Position numbers and translations under genes: made by a program
The notes under the pieces: model-generated
Told to the model about the DNA's origin: nothing
Databases searched by the model: none
What the model saw: only the letters and a program-made list of their open reading frames with translations
Shown here: positions 55,016 to 64,000 of the stretch, piece after piece
How positions within the stretch are numbered: the first letter of the stretch is position 1
How the letters are laid out: every line of letters starts with the position of its first letter
Origin: Cynocephalus volans
Taxonomy: Eukaryota; Chordata; Mammalia; Dermoptera; Cynocephalidae
Length of the DNA stretch: 64,000 nucleotides
Assembly: GCF_027409185.1 (NCBI RefSeq)
Contig: NC_084462.1
Span: forward strand, 156,289,490 to 156,353,489
Direction of reading: 5' to 3'

Positions 55016-55979
55016 GAACCAAAAGACTTAGCCATCTGATTATACTGGTCATGACTACATTGGGATAATCTCTGGAGGCTAGGGGTCCGTGGAGCCTCCA
55101 GTCATGTGGTTAACATATCCATACCCACATCCCAGCCTCAATCTCTAGAATGTTCCCATCTTTCCTACCTCTGAACATAAACTCCTCCCCAACTCCTTTC
55201 TTTTGAAACCACAATGTTTGTCTTTACTTTTCGCCAACGAATAGGTCACATCAGAGTTTACACAGCAAGCCTGTGGACTTCTGGCAATGCAAATTATGTT
55301 TCTTGGCTTCAGGTAGAAGCTTTTGGCAGCAACATGTAAATCCACCGCCATCAAACAGAGGGTTTGACTGTGGTCTGAAATCTTCATTTACTCTCAGATA
55401 TCAATCACCCATCTTCTCCATCCATTATGCTCTCAGTTATGTTTGTGATTCAGGTAGACAATCTTCTGGTTTACCTCCAAGGTCTTCAGGTTCAGTGCTT
55501 GGTTGGCCCTTTACTCTTTTCCATACTTGGCTCCACATGCTGAGCTCTGGAACCATTCTCTGGCCCTCAGACATAGTGATAGGACTCACCCACCAATACT
55601 TTATAGACCAGGGTTTAGAAGTTACTGAGAGTACAGTATCAGATGAGGACCACATTCATATTAAAGTTCTAGCCTACAATATGCTGGGCTAACATTGTTT
55701 TCTTGCTTTCAACTGTTGACATGATCCTCTACCTTCAAATACCAAAACAATTATCTTGTTTCTCCAGTGGGAGTGTGGGATGCTTGCTATCTAACATTTT
55801 CAGTGTCTATCCTATAAATGCACAGTACCAAGACACTGTACATTGATTGCTTTTAAATAACTAAGCAGAGAGGATCCTCTTTTGATGATTCTCTTATAAT
55901 ATACCCAGCATAGACTACCCTTGACATAAGGAGAAAGATATAACTTGACCAGTCAGTTTCTAAATGATGTCAGCAGCTA
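55016..55979. other. Unclassified sequence with a 139-codon open frame
   Basis: No repeat or gene recognised. A + strand frame 55273-55692 is open for 139 codons and the opposite strand is also open over parts (55145-55387, 55437-55655). The translations show no family I know. It could be an unclassified retroposon, a processed pseudogene or chance. Confidence 0.35.
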
Positions 55980-57790
55980 ATAAGTGGATACAAGATACTT
56001 AGCTGAAAAACTATTAGAAATAATAACAGAATGCAGTCAGTTTCCAAAATGAATACAAAAAGTAATAACTTTCCTATATGCAAACCATAGTCAGTTAGAA
56101 ATTTTAATTAAAGGAAACATCCCATTTATAATACCAACAACAGCAACAGATGGAAGGAAGAAACAAACTTAACAAAAACTATGCAGGGCTTAATTTTTAA
56201 AGAACTATAAGATTATCCTAAATGACTTTAAAAAGATTAGAATAAATGGTAAAACATACATTATGTAAAGATAGCAGTTTAAAAAAAATCTATAAATTCA
56301 ATATGATCCTAATAAAAATCTAATAGGATTTTCTGGGAGTTAGGGAAGAACTAGATTAACTATTCTAAGTTCCCAGTGAAAAAGAACCATGTGAAATTGC
56401 CAGGAAAATGCTAAAGAAGAAGGGCAATGAGGGAAGATTAGTTGACAAAGATATTAAAGTGAATCACAAATATAGAAATCAAAACAATGTGGAAAAGACA
56501 GAACATTGGACAGGATAGAATACAAAAACAGCCCCCCAAACAAACTCAGATGTCAAGACCCAAATACATATGTCAATTCCTAAGATACAAGTACAAATAT
56601 AAAATGACCAGGATGGCATTTCAAACCAGAGAGAGAAAGCTGGGTTATTCAATAAATAGAGCTGTCTGGTTATTTCATTTCTTATTCAACAAACACACAG
56701 ATTAAATATTTTTTAAAAAAGAAAAGAAAAAAGAAAACTAAAGAAATTTTGAAAAACACATGAGCATTAAAAAATTCATCTTGGAACAAAGAATTCTTTT
56801 CCAAATAAAATTCAAAAACCCTAAAACCATAAAAGAAAATATTGATAAACATTACTTCTATATATAAAAAGTGAACATTTCATTATAGGACAAAATGCTA
56901 TATCAAAACCAAAGGCAAATGATAAACTGGGAGAAAATATCTCTAATACAGATGACCAAAAAGAGCATGTTTACTTAATGTATGAGAGCTCTTATGAGTA
57001 GAAAATGATTAACAACCCCAGAGAAAAATGGACAGTGATTATAAATAGACAACTTACAGAAAGAGAGGAATATGTGGCAAATAAATATGTAAAAAGATAC
57101 TAGACATCATTTAGGAAAATGCCAGTTAAGGCAACACTGACATTCTCCTGCCAGACTGGCAAAGATGAAAAATGTTGCTAATACACAATGTTGCCAAGTC
57201 AGTGGAGAAGCAGATACCATCACACACTGCTAGTAGGAGTATAGTCGGTACAACCCTATTAGATGCCAATTTGACAACGTCCATCCAAATTATAGGGGCA
57301 CATGCTCTGTGACTCAGCAATTTGACATCTAGGAGTCTATTCACAAACATATCCACAAATTATACAATTCTGTACATGTAAAGATAATCATTACTGCATT
57401 GTTTCTTATAGCAAAGAATGGAAACAAGCTAAATATCTATAAGTAAAGAAGTGATTAAATAAATTATAGTTTGTCCATTTGGTAGAATGATATGGAGCTG
57501 TAAAATAATGAGTTACAACTGAATGTGCTAATCTGGAAAGATTACCAAGTTTTTGTACTCTTAAGAAAAAAAGGTATGATTATGGTACATATTTTGTTCC
57601 CATCAGTGTTTTTAATTTTAAAAATTATGTATATGTAAATAAGTGTATAAACTTAAATTTTTTCAAATAGATTACCCAACAAAATGTTAATGATATTTAT
57701 TTCTGAAAAGTAGGATTGAAAATCTAAAGCAGGAGAGAGATACTTTGCATTTTTTACTTTTTTAATACAGTTTGGTTTTTTTATCACATG
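55980..57790 (+). mobile_element. Very old L1 (L1ME-like) ORF2 end and 3' UTR
   Basis: Sense, highly decayed. Phrases such as ATTAAAGGAAACATCCCATT, AAACATGAGCATTAAAAAAT-like runs, CACACTGCTAGTAGGAGTAT and TAGCAAAGAATGGAAACAAG follow the order of the L1 ORF2 C-terminus and tail. Confidence 0.7.
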
Positions 57791-58807
57791 CTTTTCTTCT
57801 TATAATACAGATATTGAAATTCTCAACATTACTCATTACTACACACACGTTAGGATGATTTCTTTTCTAATTTTGATATCACACATTGAACAGTCTTCCA
57901 TTATGACATTTTATCCCTTGAACAACCTACGCAAATGTCTTAGTCCTTTGGGAGAACCAACTCTCAGTTGGGATTTGAGAATCCTACGGTCTACAGTACT
58001 AGATGAGCCACTGTAAAAGATGGCAAATCAGTTCCCTTTGTACAGCCATTCTGGCTGATTATAGTGGCTCCCTGGTGCCTTACAGCAGGAAGGATTCTGA
58101 CTCAATATCCAGGGTCAGTGGAAAGAGGGTTGAGATCAGTTAAGAAGCTTTGTTCATGAATAGGCTAAAAGTAGAGAAGACAGGTGGTAGACAGCAATGT
58201 TAGCTCAGAGCTGTGCTGTTGACAAGTCAGATTTGGCCTGAGGATGGAACTGGAAGCAAGCTATAATAACAGGGCAAAATTTGAAAGCTAGAGATTTAGG
58301 TACTTCCTTAGCAGGGGTGGGCCAGGTGCTTGCCTGGGGCTGGGCCCTGAAGGAATCTCATACCAATTTAAGAAGAGAGAGGGATACAGCTTCCAGGGTA
58401 TATATTTAATATCACATATGACAGAAAAATCATAAGTGTAAGTTATGCGCTAAATGAAGCTGAGCTAATGCTGTGAGAAATAAGATATTTACAGGTGGAG
58501 GAAAATTGAATTATGAAGGAAAAGAAACTCAGCAATGAACCTCCTGGGCCTCCTTAGACCAGCACTACTGTTCTTGGCTTTCTGGGGAGGCCTGGTGTGA
58601 AAGCTGCTTATGGCCCTATTTTACTCCAGGAGTTTTCTCTCTCTGGGAGACCACACCATATTGTTTTTTGGCATAGAAAAGTCATAGGCCAATGAAACAC
58701 ACAAAGAATGTTCTGGTTAGTTCCACCCTTAAAAAGTTCAATACAAAATTGGTGAACCACCTACAGAAAAGAGATGTGTCTCTTGTGCCTCTATTGCTAT
58801 TAATTTC

Positions 58808-59012
58808 TTTTTAAAAATATGTTACTTAAGCACGACTACGTATCAGACACTGTAAGTTCCTGTGCTATATCTCATTTAATCTGCACACAAACCTTATTTT
58901 ATAATTCCTTGCATTAGGTTAAGTAACTTATCCAGTTTATGCAGCTTGTAACTAGGTTTGTCTGACATCAGAACCCATCTCCCTAACCACTGAGGTATAC
59001 TGCCTCTTCCTT
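58808..59012 (-). repeat. MIR, antisense
   Basis: CGTATCAGACACTGTAAGTT, ATCTCATTTAATCTGCACAC and TTAAGTAACTTATCCAG. Confidence 0.75.
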
Positions 59013-59264
59013 CAAACTGTCATGAGGATGTTTTCATCTTCTCTGACATATATCTTTCTTGAATCTCTTCCTGAATTTACTTTTGTATTTTTTAAGAAAC
59101 ATCCTACAAAATTCATGCTTTTCCCTATCCATCATTAGGCCTGGTCAAGAAAGTAAAGATATTTCTATGCAATATATCAATCGACACAATTTTTTGAGAA
59201 GGCTATATATAACAATAAATATTAACATTTTACATGAGAATAACCTTTGACACACAATACCACT

Positions 59265-59705
59265 GACAAGAGTTTGAAGAAAAAGTGATGTACAAGGATG
59301 CTCAGTTCATCATTATTTGTGAACAGTAAACACTTAGCCAATGCTGTAAATTGAACAGGTGGCTAACGACAGGGGATTATGCATATTATGATACATTCAT
59401 ACAATAGAATTTTATGCTGGCACTAAAAATGACTATGTATTTATCTATACAGAGAGATGTCAATGAAATGACATAGAGTGAAAAAAGCAAATTAGAAAGA
59501 ATATGCAGAGTAATGTAAAATTTGTACAATTCGGGCATGGTTGCATGCATAAAGAGATGTCTGGAAAGACAGTCTCCAAAATGCTAATAGTGGTTACTTC
59601 TGGATGCTTGAGTTTGGGTAGTTTGCCTTACTCTTAGTACTTTTCTATATTATTATTATTATTATAAACATGTGCCATTTTAAAATCAGAATAAAAAATT
59701 AGATT
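59265..59705 (+). mobile_element. Old L1 3' fragment
   Basis: TTATTTGTGAACAGTAAACA, GTAAAATTTGTACAATTC, GTGGTTACTTCTGGATGC and an ATT microsatellite at 59650-59664 before an AATAAAAAATT tail. Confidence 0.65.
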
Positions 59706-60177
59706 ATTTTCATTTGGGGAGGGAAAACATGTCAAGCAATCTACCGGCCCTAACTGCTTGTTTCCCTGACGATGGGTCAGCGTGGTTACGTTTGGGAGCC
59801 ATATTTGAAATAAGGCTAGCTCCACACTGGTCTTGACAATATAGAGAATGCCTATCTGAACAAGATTACGGGTCCCAGGTCATAATTTGATAGTTGCCCG
59901 GTCAGTGGATGTCTTCATGGAACTATTCTCAGTAGCACCCAGACTTCCTTCTCTTGAGAGGAATGAGAAGGTCTTGCCAAAGGGCCCCTCCTCAAGCTGC
60001 TTGGAGGCTTCCTTAACCTTTCTTGAACACAGTCCAGACCCTGCTTCCTAGGGGGATTGGGCTGGGTCCGCAGGACAAAGACCCTTTCAGATTGTGAGAT
60101 ACCTGTGGAGTGCCATCATGGACCCACATAGTGGCTTATAGAGGGAGTAACAATCATTATGGCCATACTATCTTATT

Positions 60178-60300
60178 TATAGAATCTTAGAATTCACAGA
60201 GAACTCAGAGATCTTCTAGGCCAACCTGCCATGCTACTGGAGGAGGAAACTGATGTCTTTCTCAAGGACACCCAAGAACTCAAACCTCTTGTCTTCACAC
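60178..60300. repeat. Ancient CR1/L3- or MIR-like fragment
   Basis: TAGAATCTTAGAATTCACAG, AGATCTTCTAGGCCAACC and GAGGAAACTGATGTC. The family is uncertain. Confidence 0.45.
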
Positions 60301-60796
60301 CAGTCTGCTTTTGTTTTGTGCCACTTTGCTGAGCAAAGCTTTGCTGTGTGGGTGCTGGTGTTCACATAGTCCATTTGCAAAGGGTAAGCCAAGGACGAGG
60401 CCATTAACCAGAATGCTTGAACATCCTGGACACATCAGCTCTAGAAGACAAACATACACCTAGAGACTGGAAGGAGAGAGACTTCAAGGTTGTTAGGGGC
60501 TGAAGTCTAAATGTTCCTTTATTTAAAAGAGGTTAGAAAGTTGTAATCCAGAATTAAAAGGACAATGAAGTATTGGGGAAAACATTGCATGTAGTTTAAA
60601 TAAATTGCATGCAAATTAAATAAATGAAGATTTAATAGTTATGCTACAGAAAGAACAACTTTTAAAAGAAAAACATCAAGATTGCAATACATAAGTGGGC
60701 AGAGGCTATGAACAGAAAGCTTACATAACATTTTTCCTACCAAAATGAAAATAACCTAATTTCCTATTCAGATTATGAAAACGATACATACTAAGG

Positions 60797-61002
60797 CAGG
60801 GTTTCTCAACCTCAGCCCTATTGATGTTTGAGCCTGATAATTCTTTGTTGTGGGGGGTTGTCCTATGCATTGTAAAATGTATAATCTACCCATTGGATGC
60901 CAGTAGAGTCTCCCCCTCTCCCCAGCTGTGACAACCAAAACTATTTCCAGAACTTGTCAAATGTCCCCTGGAGGGCAAAATCACTCTTGGTTGAGGAGGT
61001 TA
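60797..61002 (-). mobile_element. Non-autonomous hAT element with 8-bp duplication
   Basis: Antisense copy of the element at 42829-43042 (CAGGGTTTCTCAACC, GTCCTATGCATTGTAAAATG, ACTTGTCAAATGTCCCC). Flanking octamers TACTAAGG (60789-60796) and CACTAAGG (61003-61010) match at 7 of 8, the duplication length of hAT transposons. Confidence 0.85.
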
Positions 61003-61029
61003 CACTAAGGAGACAGACTCATAGGAAGT

Positions 61030-61795
61030 TGTTTTTTCTCCTTAGTAATTGATAACTTGTAACATTAAAATGAAATTAAGAAACCTTCAAAAAGTTAGTT
61101 GGCAAAAATAAATTATTTATAATTATAACATCTAAATGCCGCTGAGGTTGTAGAAAAAAATTGATCCATGCCATTCACTACTGGTGACATTGTACATTTT
61201 ACACAAAACTTTTACAGAAATGCTTACCACAACTGGGAGATTGATATGCCCTTTACCCCACTAATCTCTCTCCTAGGAATTTATCCTAGGAAATAATTGA
61301 ACAAAGACAAAACCCAGTATGCATCGAGATGTTCATTCCAGCATTATTTATAATAGTGACGTTTTGAAAGCAACCAAAATATCCAACATTAAAGGGCGGA
61401 ATAGATAAAAGACCACAAAAAGCAATTATATTGTATAGCAATAGCACTGAATATACTAATTATCCTGATTTGAGCATCACATATTGCACACAGGTATTGA
61501 TATTCAACTCTTTACCCCACAGATATGTACAACCAAGTAAAAAAAAGAAAAAACAAAACAAAAACATCCAACATTAGAAGATCATTTTAGTAAACTGTGG
61601 ATCATCAATTTGATGATGTAGCTGTTAAAAATAATTATGAGAATAATAATTATTATGGTAACTGTGTAGATGTGACAAAGTTGTGACAGAAAGCAGAATA
61701 TAAATTGTGTAAGTGCTATAGTTGAGATTTTGTAAAATAAGTATGCATGTTTGTTTGAAAGTATGCACAAATAAAAACAGTTGTGTTAGGGGACT
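61030..61795 (+). mobile_element. Old L1 3' region
   Basis: CTCCTAGGAATTTATCCTAG, TCATTCCAGCATTATTTATA, AGCAACCAAAATATCCAACA and TAATTATGAGAATAATAATT are typical of an L1ME tail. 61440-61530 looks like a second LINE 3' end inserted in it, with the phrase ATCCAACATTA occurring on both sides (about 61381 and 61566). Confidence 0.65.
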
Positions 61796-61865
61796 AGAAT
61801 CCTGGTTGTTTTAAGTTTTTTAAAAAATATATCTTTAATGTAGTTATACTGTATATTTTTTATTA

Positions 61866-61887
61866 AAAACAAAACAAAACAAAACAG
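61866..61887 (+). repeat. (AAAAC)n microsatellite
   Basis: About four AAAAC units following a T/A-rich stretch. Confidence 0.85.
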
Positions 61888-62349
61888 AAGAAAATGGTCA
61901 TAGGGAGAGCTGAAGGGACTCTGGGTAAAAATAGAGGACAAAGACAGAGAGGATACCATTGATTTGGTATCATTAGATTTGCGGGTCAGGTTTTGGTAAG
62001 AGACCTTATAATTTTTCCTCCAAATGGGAACATTTCTGAGAGTTAAAGGGGATACTAGTAAATATTATACCAAGACGACAGGTGTGAACTGGTCGCCTAG
62101 ACTTATGGGAGCCAAGGAAGGTAACCTAGACCTCTTATGAAAACTCAAGAGAAGTGATAAAGTTCAGAGCCAAGCAGAGGGAACTGGATTCGTAAGGCCA
62201 ACATGCAACTTCCTGCAACTGAGCACTCTGCAACTAAAATATTTTCTGGGTACTCAGCTGGTGCAAGAATATTCCTTATCTTTAATAGAGTGGGGTGATA
62301 CCAAAAATTATAAAAGCAAGGGCCAAATTCCCAGTACTAGAGCTAATGT

Positions 62350-62720
62350 TAGCAGACGTGATTCATCCACTCAACAAGTATTTACTAGCCTCCTACGTGC
62401 CAGAGATGGTTTATTCTAGGTACTGAGGACAAAGCAGTGACAGGACAGACTGAGTCCCTGATGTCGTGAACCTTACTCGTTGGAAGTCAGACTGGAAAAC
62501 AGACCAATAAACATGCTAATCACACCATGTGAAATAGTGCAATGTGAAAAGTGACTAAGGGAAGGGGATGGGACGGTGATCAGGGAAGGCCTTCCTGAGG
62601 CCCTGACATTTGAGATCAAACGTGAATCAGAGAGGAGACTGGGAAGATCTGGGGAAAAGATGCTTTCAGCAGAGCCTTGAGGCCAATGTGAGTGTGGCCA
62701 GTCAAAGGTCAGAAAGACGG
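62350..62720. repeat. L2-like fragment
   Basis: CACTCAACAAGTATTTACTA, CTCCTACGTGCCAGAGATGG, AAGGCCTTCCTGAGGC and GCCTTGAGGCCAATGTGAG follow L2 order. Strand not assigned. Confidence 0.7.
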
Positions 62721-63484
62721 CTGGTGGGCTGGGGACAGGGAGGGAGAGAGGAGGTGCTTGGTAATAAAAGCAATTGTGCTGTAGGGAGCAGGAAACGGAT
62801 TGGGGGTCGTGTGGGGGTGGGGGACAAAATGAATCCAAATCCTGTCTGGGGGATTTCTCTGAATCTAAATTCTGATTGCAAAATGGGAAGCAATAGCAAC
62901 TCACTGGGCTGTTGGAGAGTTTAAATGAGAGAGCAAATATAAGAACAATGCAAGATTATATTTTTTTGCTTTGCACTGGGGACAGGGTTATATTTGTTCC
63001 TTTGTTTAATGCAGAGAGCCTGGTATTTTCCTGTAAATCAATCAGATGTACAAGAAAACAAATGCCCTTCTTTCCAGTTGTTTATAAGAACTTTAAGAAC
63101 ACCGACTGTTTCACTGGCTTGGCTGTTCTCCACAACTGTTCAAGTCTCCTTCATTCGGTGTGGACGGGGGAGGTCCAGTCTGAGCTGGGGAAATCACAGG
63201 CGGGGTTCTTACAGTGGTATAACTCTGCTGCTCCCACCTTAGCGCTGAAGTCTGGGGAACGAAAGTGTTGCCAAGCAGGGGTTTGACCTGGGCCTTTTAA
63301 AAAAATAAATCTCTGAGATTCATTTGTAACTATCCCAGAGTTACAAAGTAGAAGCTACAAATATTAAAGCAGGTTAAACACTCCCTTGGAAACCTCGTGG
63401 ACACCACAAATTGACTTAGTAGACTCTTTCTTCACAGGTACATCTCAGATTTTGGTAAATTGTTACAGATTCCAAGTTGGCAGT

Positions 63485-63645
63485 CAAGCAACATGATTTT
63501 ATTGAACACTTACTATTTGCCAAGCACGGTCCTTGTCACTGGAGGACAGAACGGTGAAGACAGTAATAGCCCCTGCTCTCATGGTGCTCAACAATCTAAT
63601 GGGTAACAAATTTGATAAAGTTATAATTAATGAGATTTGAGTAGA
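63485..63645. repeat. L2-like fragment
   Basis: GATTTTATTGAACACTTACT, GCCAAGCACGGTCCTTG and CTCTCATGGTGCTCAACAAT. An AT-rich stretch follows at 63780-63935. Confidence 0.7.
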
Positions 63646-64000
63646 TCCCCTACTTTTGGCCTTTCCATCCTAAGAATGAACTATGCTGGGCTACTTGAAG
63701 TTGTTTTCACCAAGTAGAATAATAACAGTAAAGTGCTTAAATGGGCATTTTCTTTTAGAAACGTTTTTTAACTTAGAAGTATTCTCCCAACTCTTTAAAA
63801 TTCTTTATATTTATATTGTTTATACTATATGTTATAAAGTATATTTAATAACATTAAAATATAAAATATATAAATACATAAAATAAATTTAATGAAATTA
63901 AACACTATATATTTATTTTATTATGTTTTTTTAAAGAAGAAGTTGGCTATGAGCACAATTTTCAACTTGACTGTACATTAGGTTCACCTGGAAAGTATTT

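Larger units (their letters stand above)
51960..64000 (+). other. BATF: BATF intron 2 (partial, runs off the window)
   Basis: All sequence after the exon 2 donor belongs to a long intron whose acceptor and exon 3 lie beyond the window. No sequence encoding the expected zipper continuation is found before 64000, in keeping with the long second intron of BATF in other mammals. The intron holds the repeats listed separately. The stretches 51960-53160, 57800-58800, 59710-60170 and 62620-63480 are otherwise single-copy to my eye. Confidence 0.85.

Noticed and set aside
62473..62904. 143-codon minus-strand frame in BATF intron 2
   Set aside because: It overlaps an L2-like relic and a competing + frame, is rich in Ser/Pro from pyrimidine-rich DNA, and resembles no known protein.

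Overview
This is a mammalian nuclear window with almost no protein-coding sequence. The only gene I can support is BATF, a bZIP transcription factor, on the + strand. Coding exon 1 is at 49473-49535 and coding exon 2 at 51855-51959. Both have canonical splice sites and encode residues 1-56. Exon 3, with most of the leucine zipper and the C-terminus, lies beyond the right edge. The first ~49 kb would therefore correspond to the JDP2-BATF intergenic interval of other mammals, and 51960-64000 is intron 2.

The organism is most likely a colugo (Dermoptera). At least 13 short retroposons here derive from tRNA-Ile, as monomers and head-to-tail dimers. Several keep an isoleucine-type anticodon region reading CTGATAA, and most have A-tails and target-site duplications. 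This fits the CYN SINE family described from colugos. MIR, L2, hAT-Charlie, Tigger, L1M, MLT1 and MaLR relics confirm a placental mammal. I see no Alu, B1/B2, carnivore or ruminant SINEs.

Layout: 1-2.8 kb is mostly single-copy with old MIR/L2 pieces. At 2.8-9 kb there is a short-LTR ERV, an L1 3' end, a nested stack of MaLR LTRs and a MaLR internal region. At 9-30 kb, single-copy sequence is punctuated by MIRs, an MLT1 inside an older repeat, an ERV1-like solo LTR, MaLR LTRs and CYN SINEs. At 30-41.6 kb an old L1 is broken up by a Tigger element, a two-LTR MaLR provirus, a HAL1-like element (itself carrying an LTR) and four CYN SINEs. At 41.6-49.2 kb, sequence is mostly single-copy and holds candidate regulatory motifs. 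BATF exon 1, intron 1 and exon 2 follow. Intron 2 holds CYN SINEs, MIRs, an MaLR LTR, hAT and old L1 pieces.

The most interesting non-repeat signals are three. A perfect palindromic NFAT-type motif and a kappaB-consensus site lie about 0.5 kb upstream of the BATF start. A kappaB/octamer/ISRE trio lies in single-copy sequence about 6 kb upstream. A 48-codon upstream ORF lies in the putative BATF leader. The most interesting repeat signals are a CYN variant with a collapsed right arm and a perfect 18-bp duplication, a 36-bp CYN stub with its own duplication, and LTRs carrying internal perfect duplications. Apart from BATF, no open reading frame in the window looks like a functional gene.
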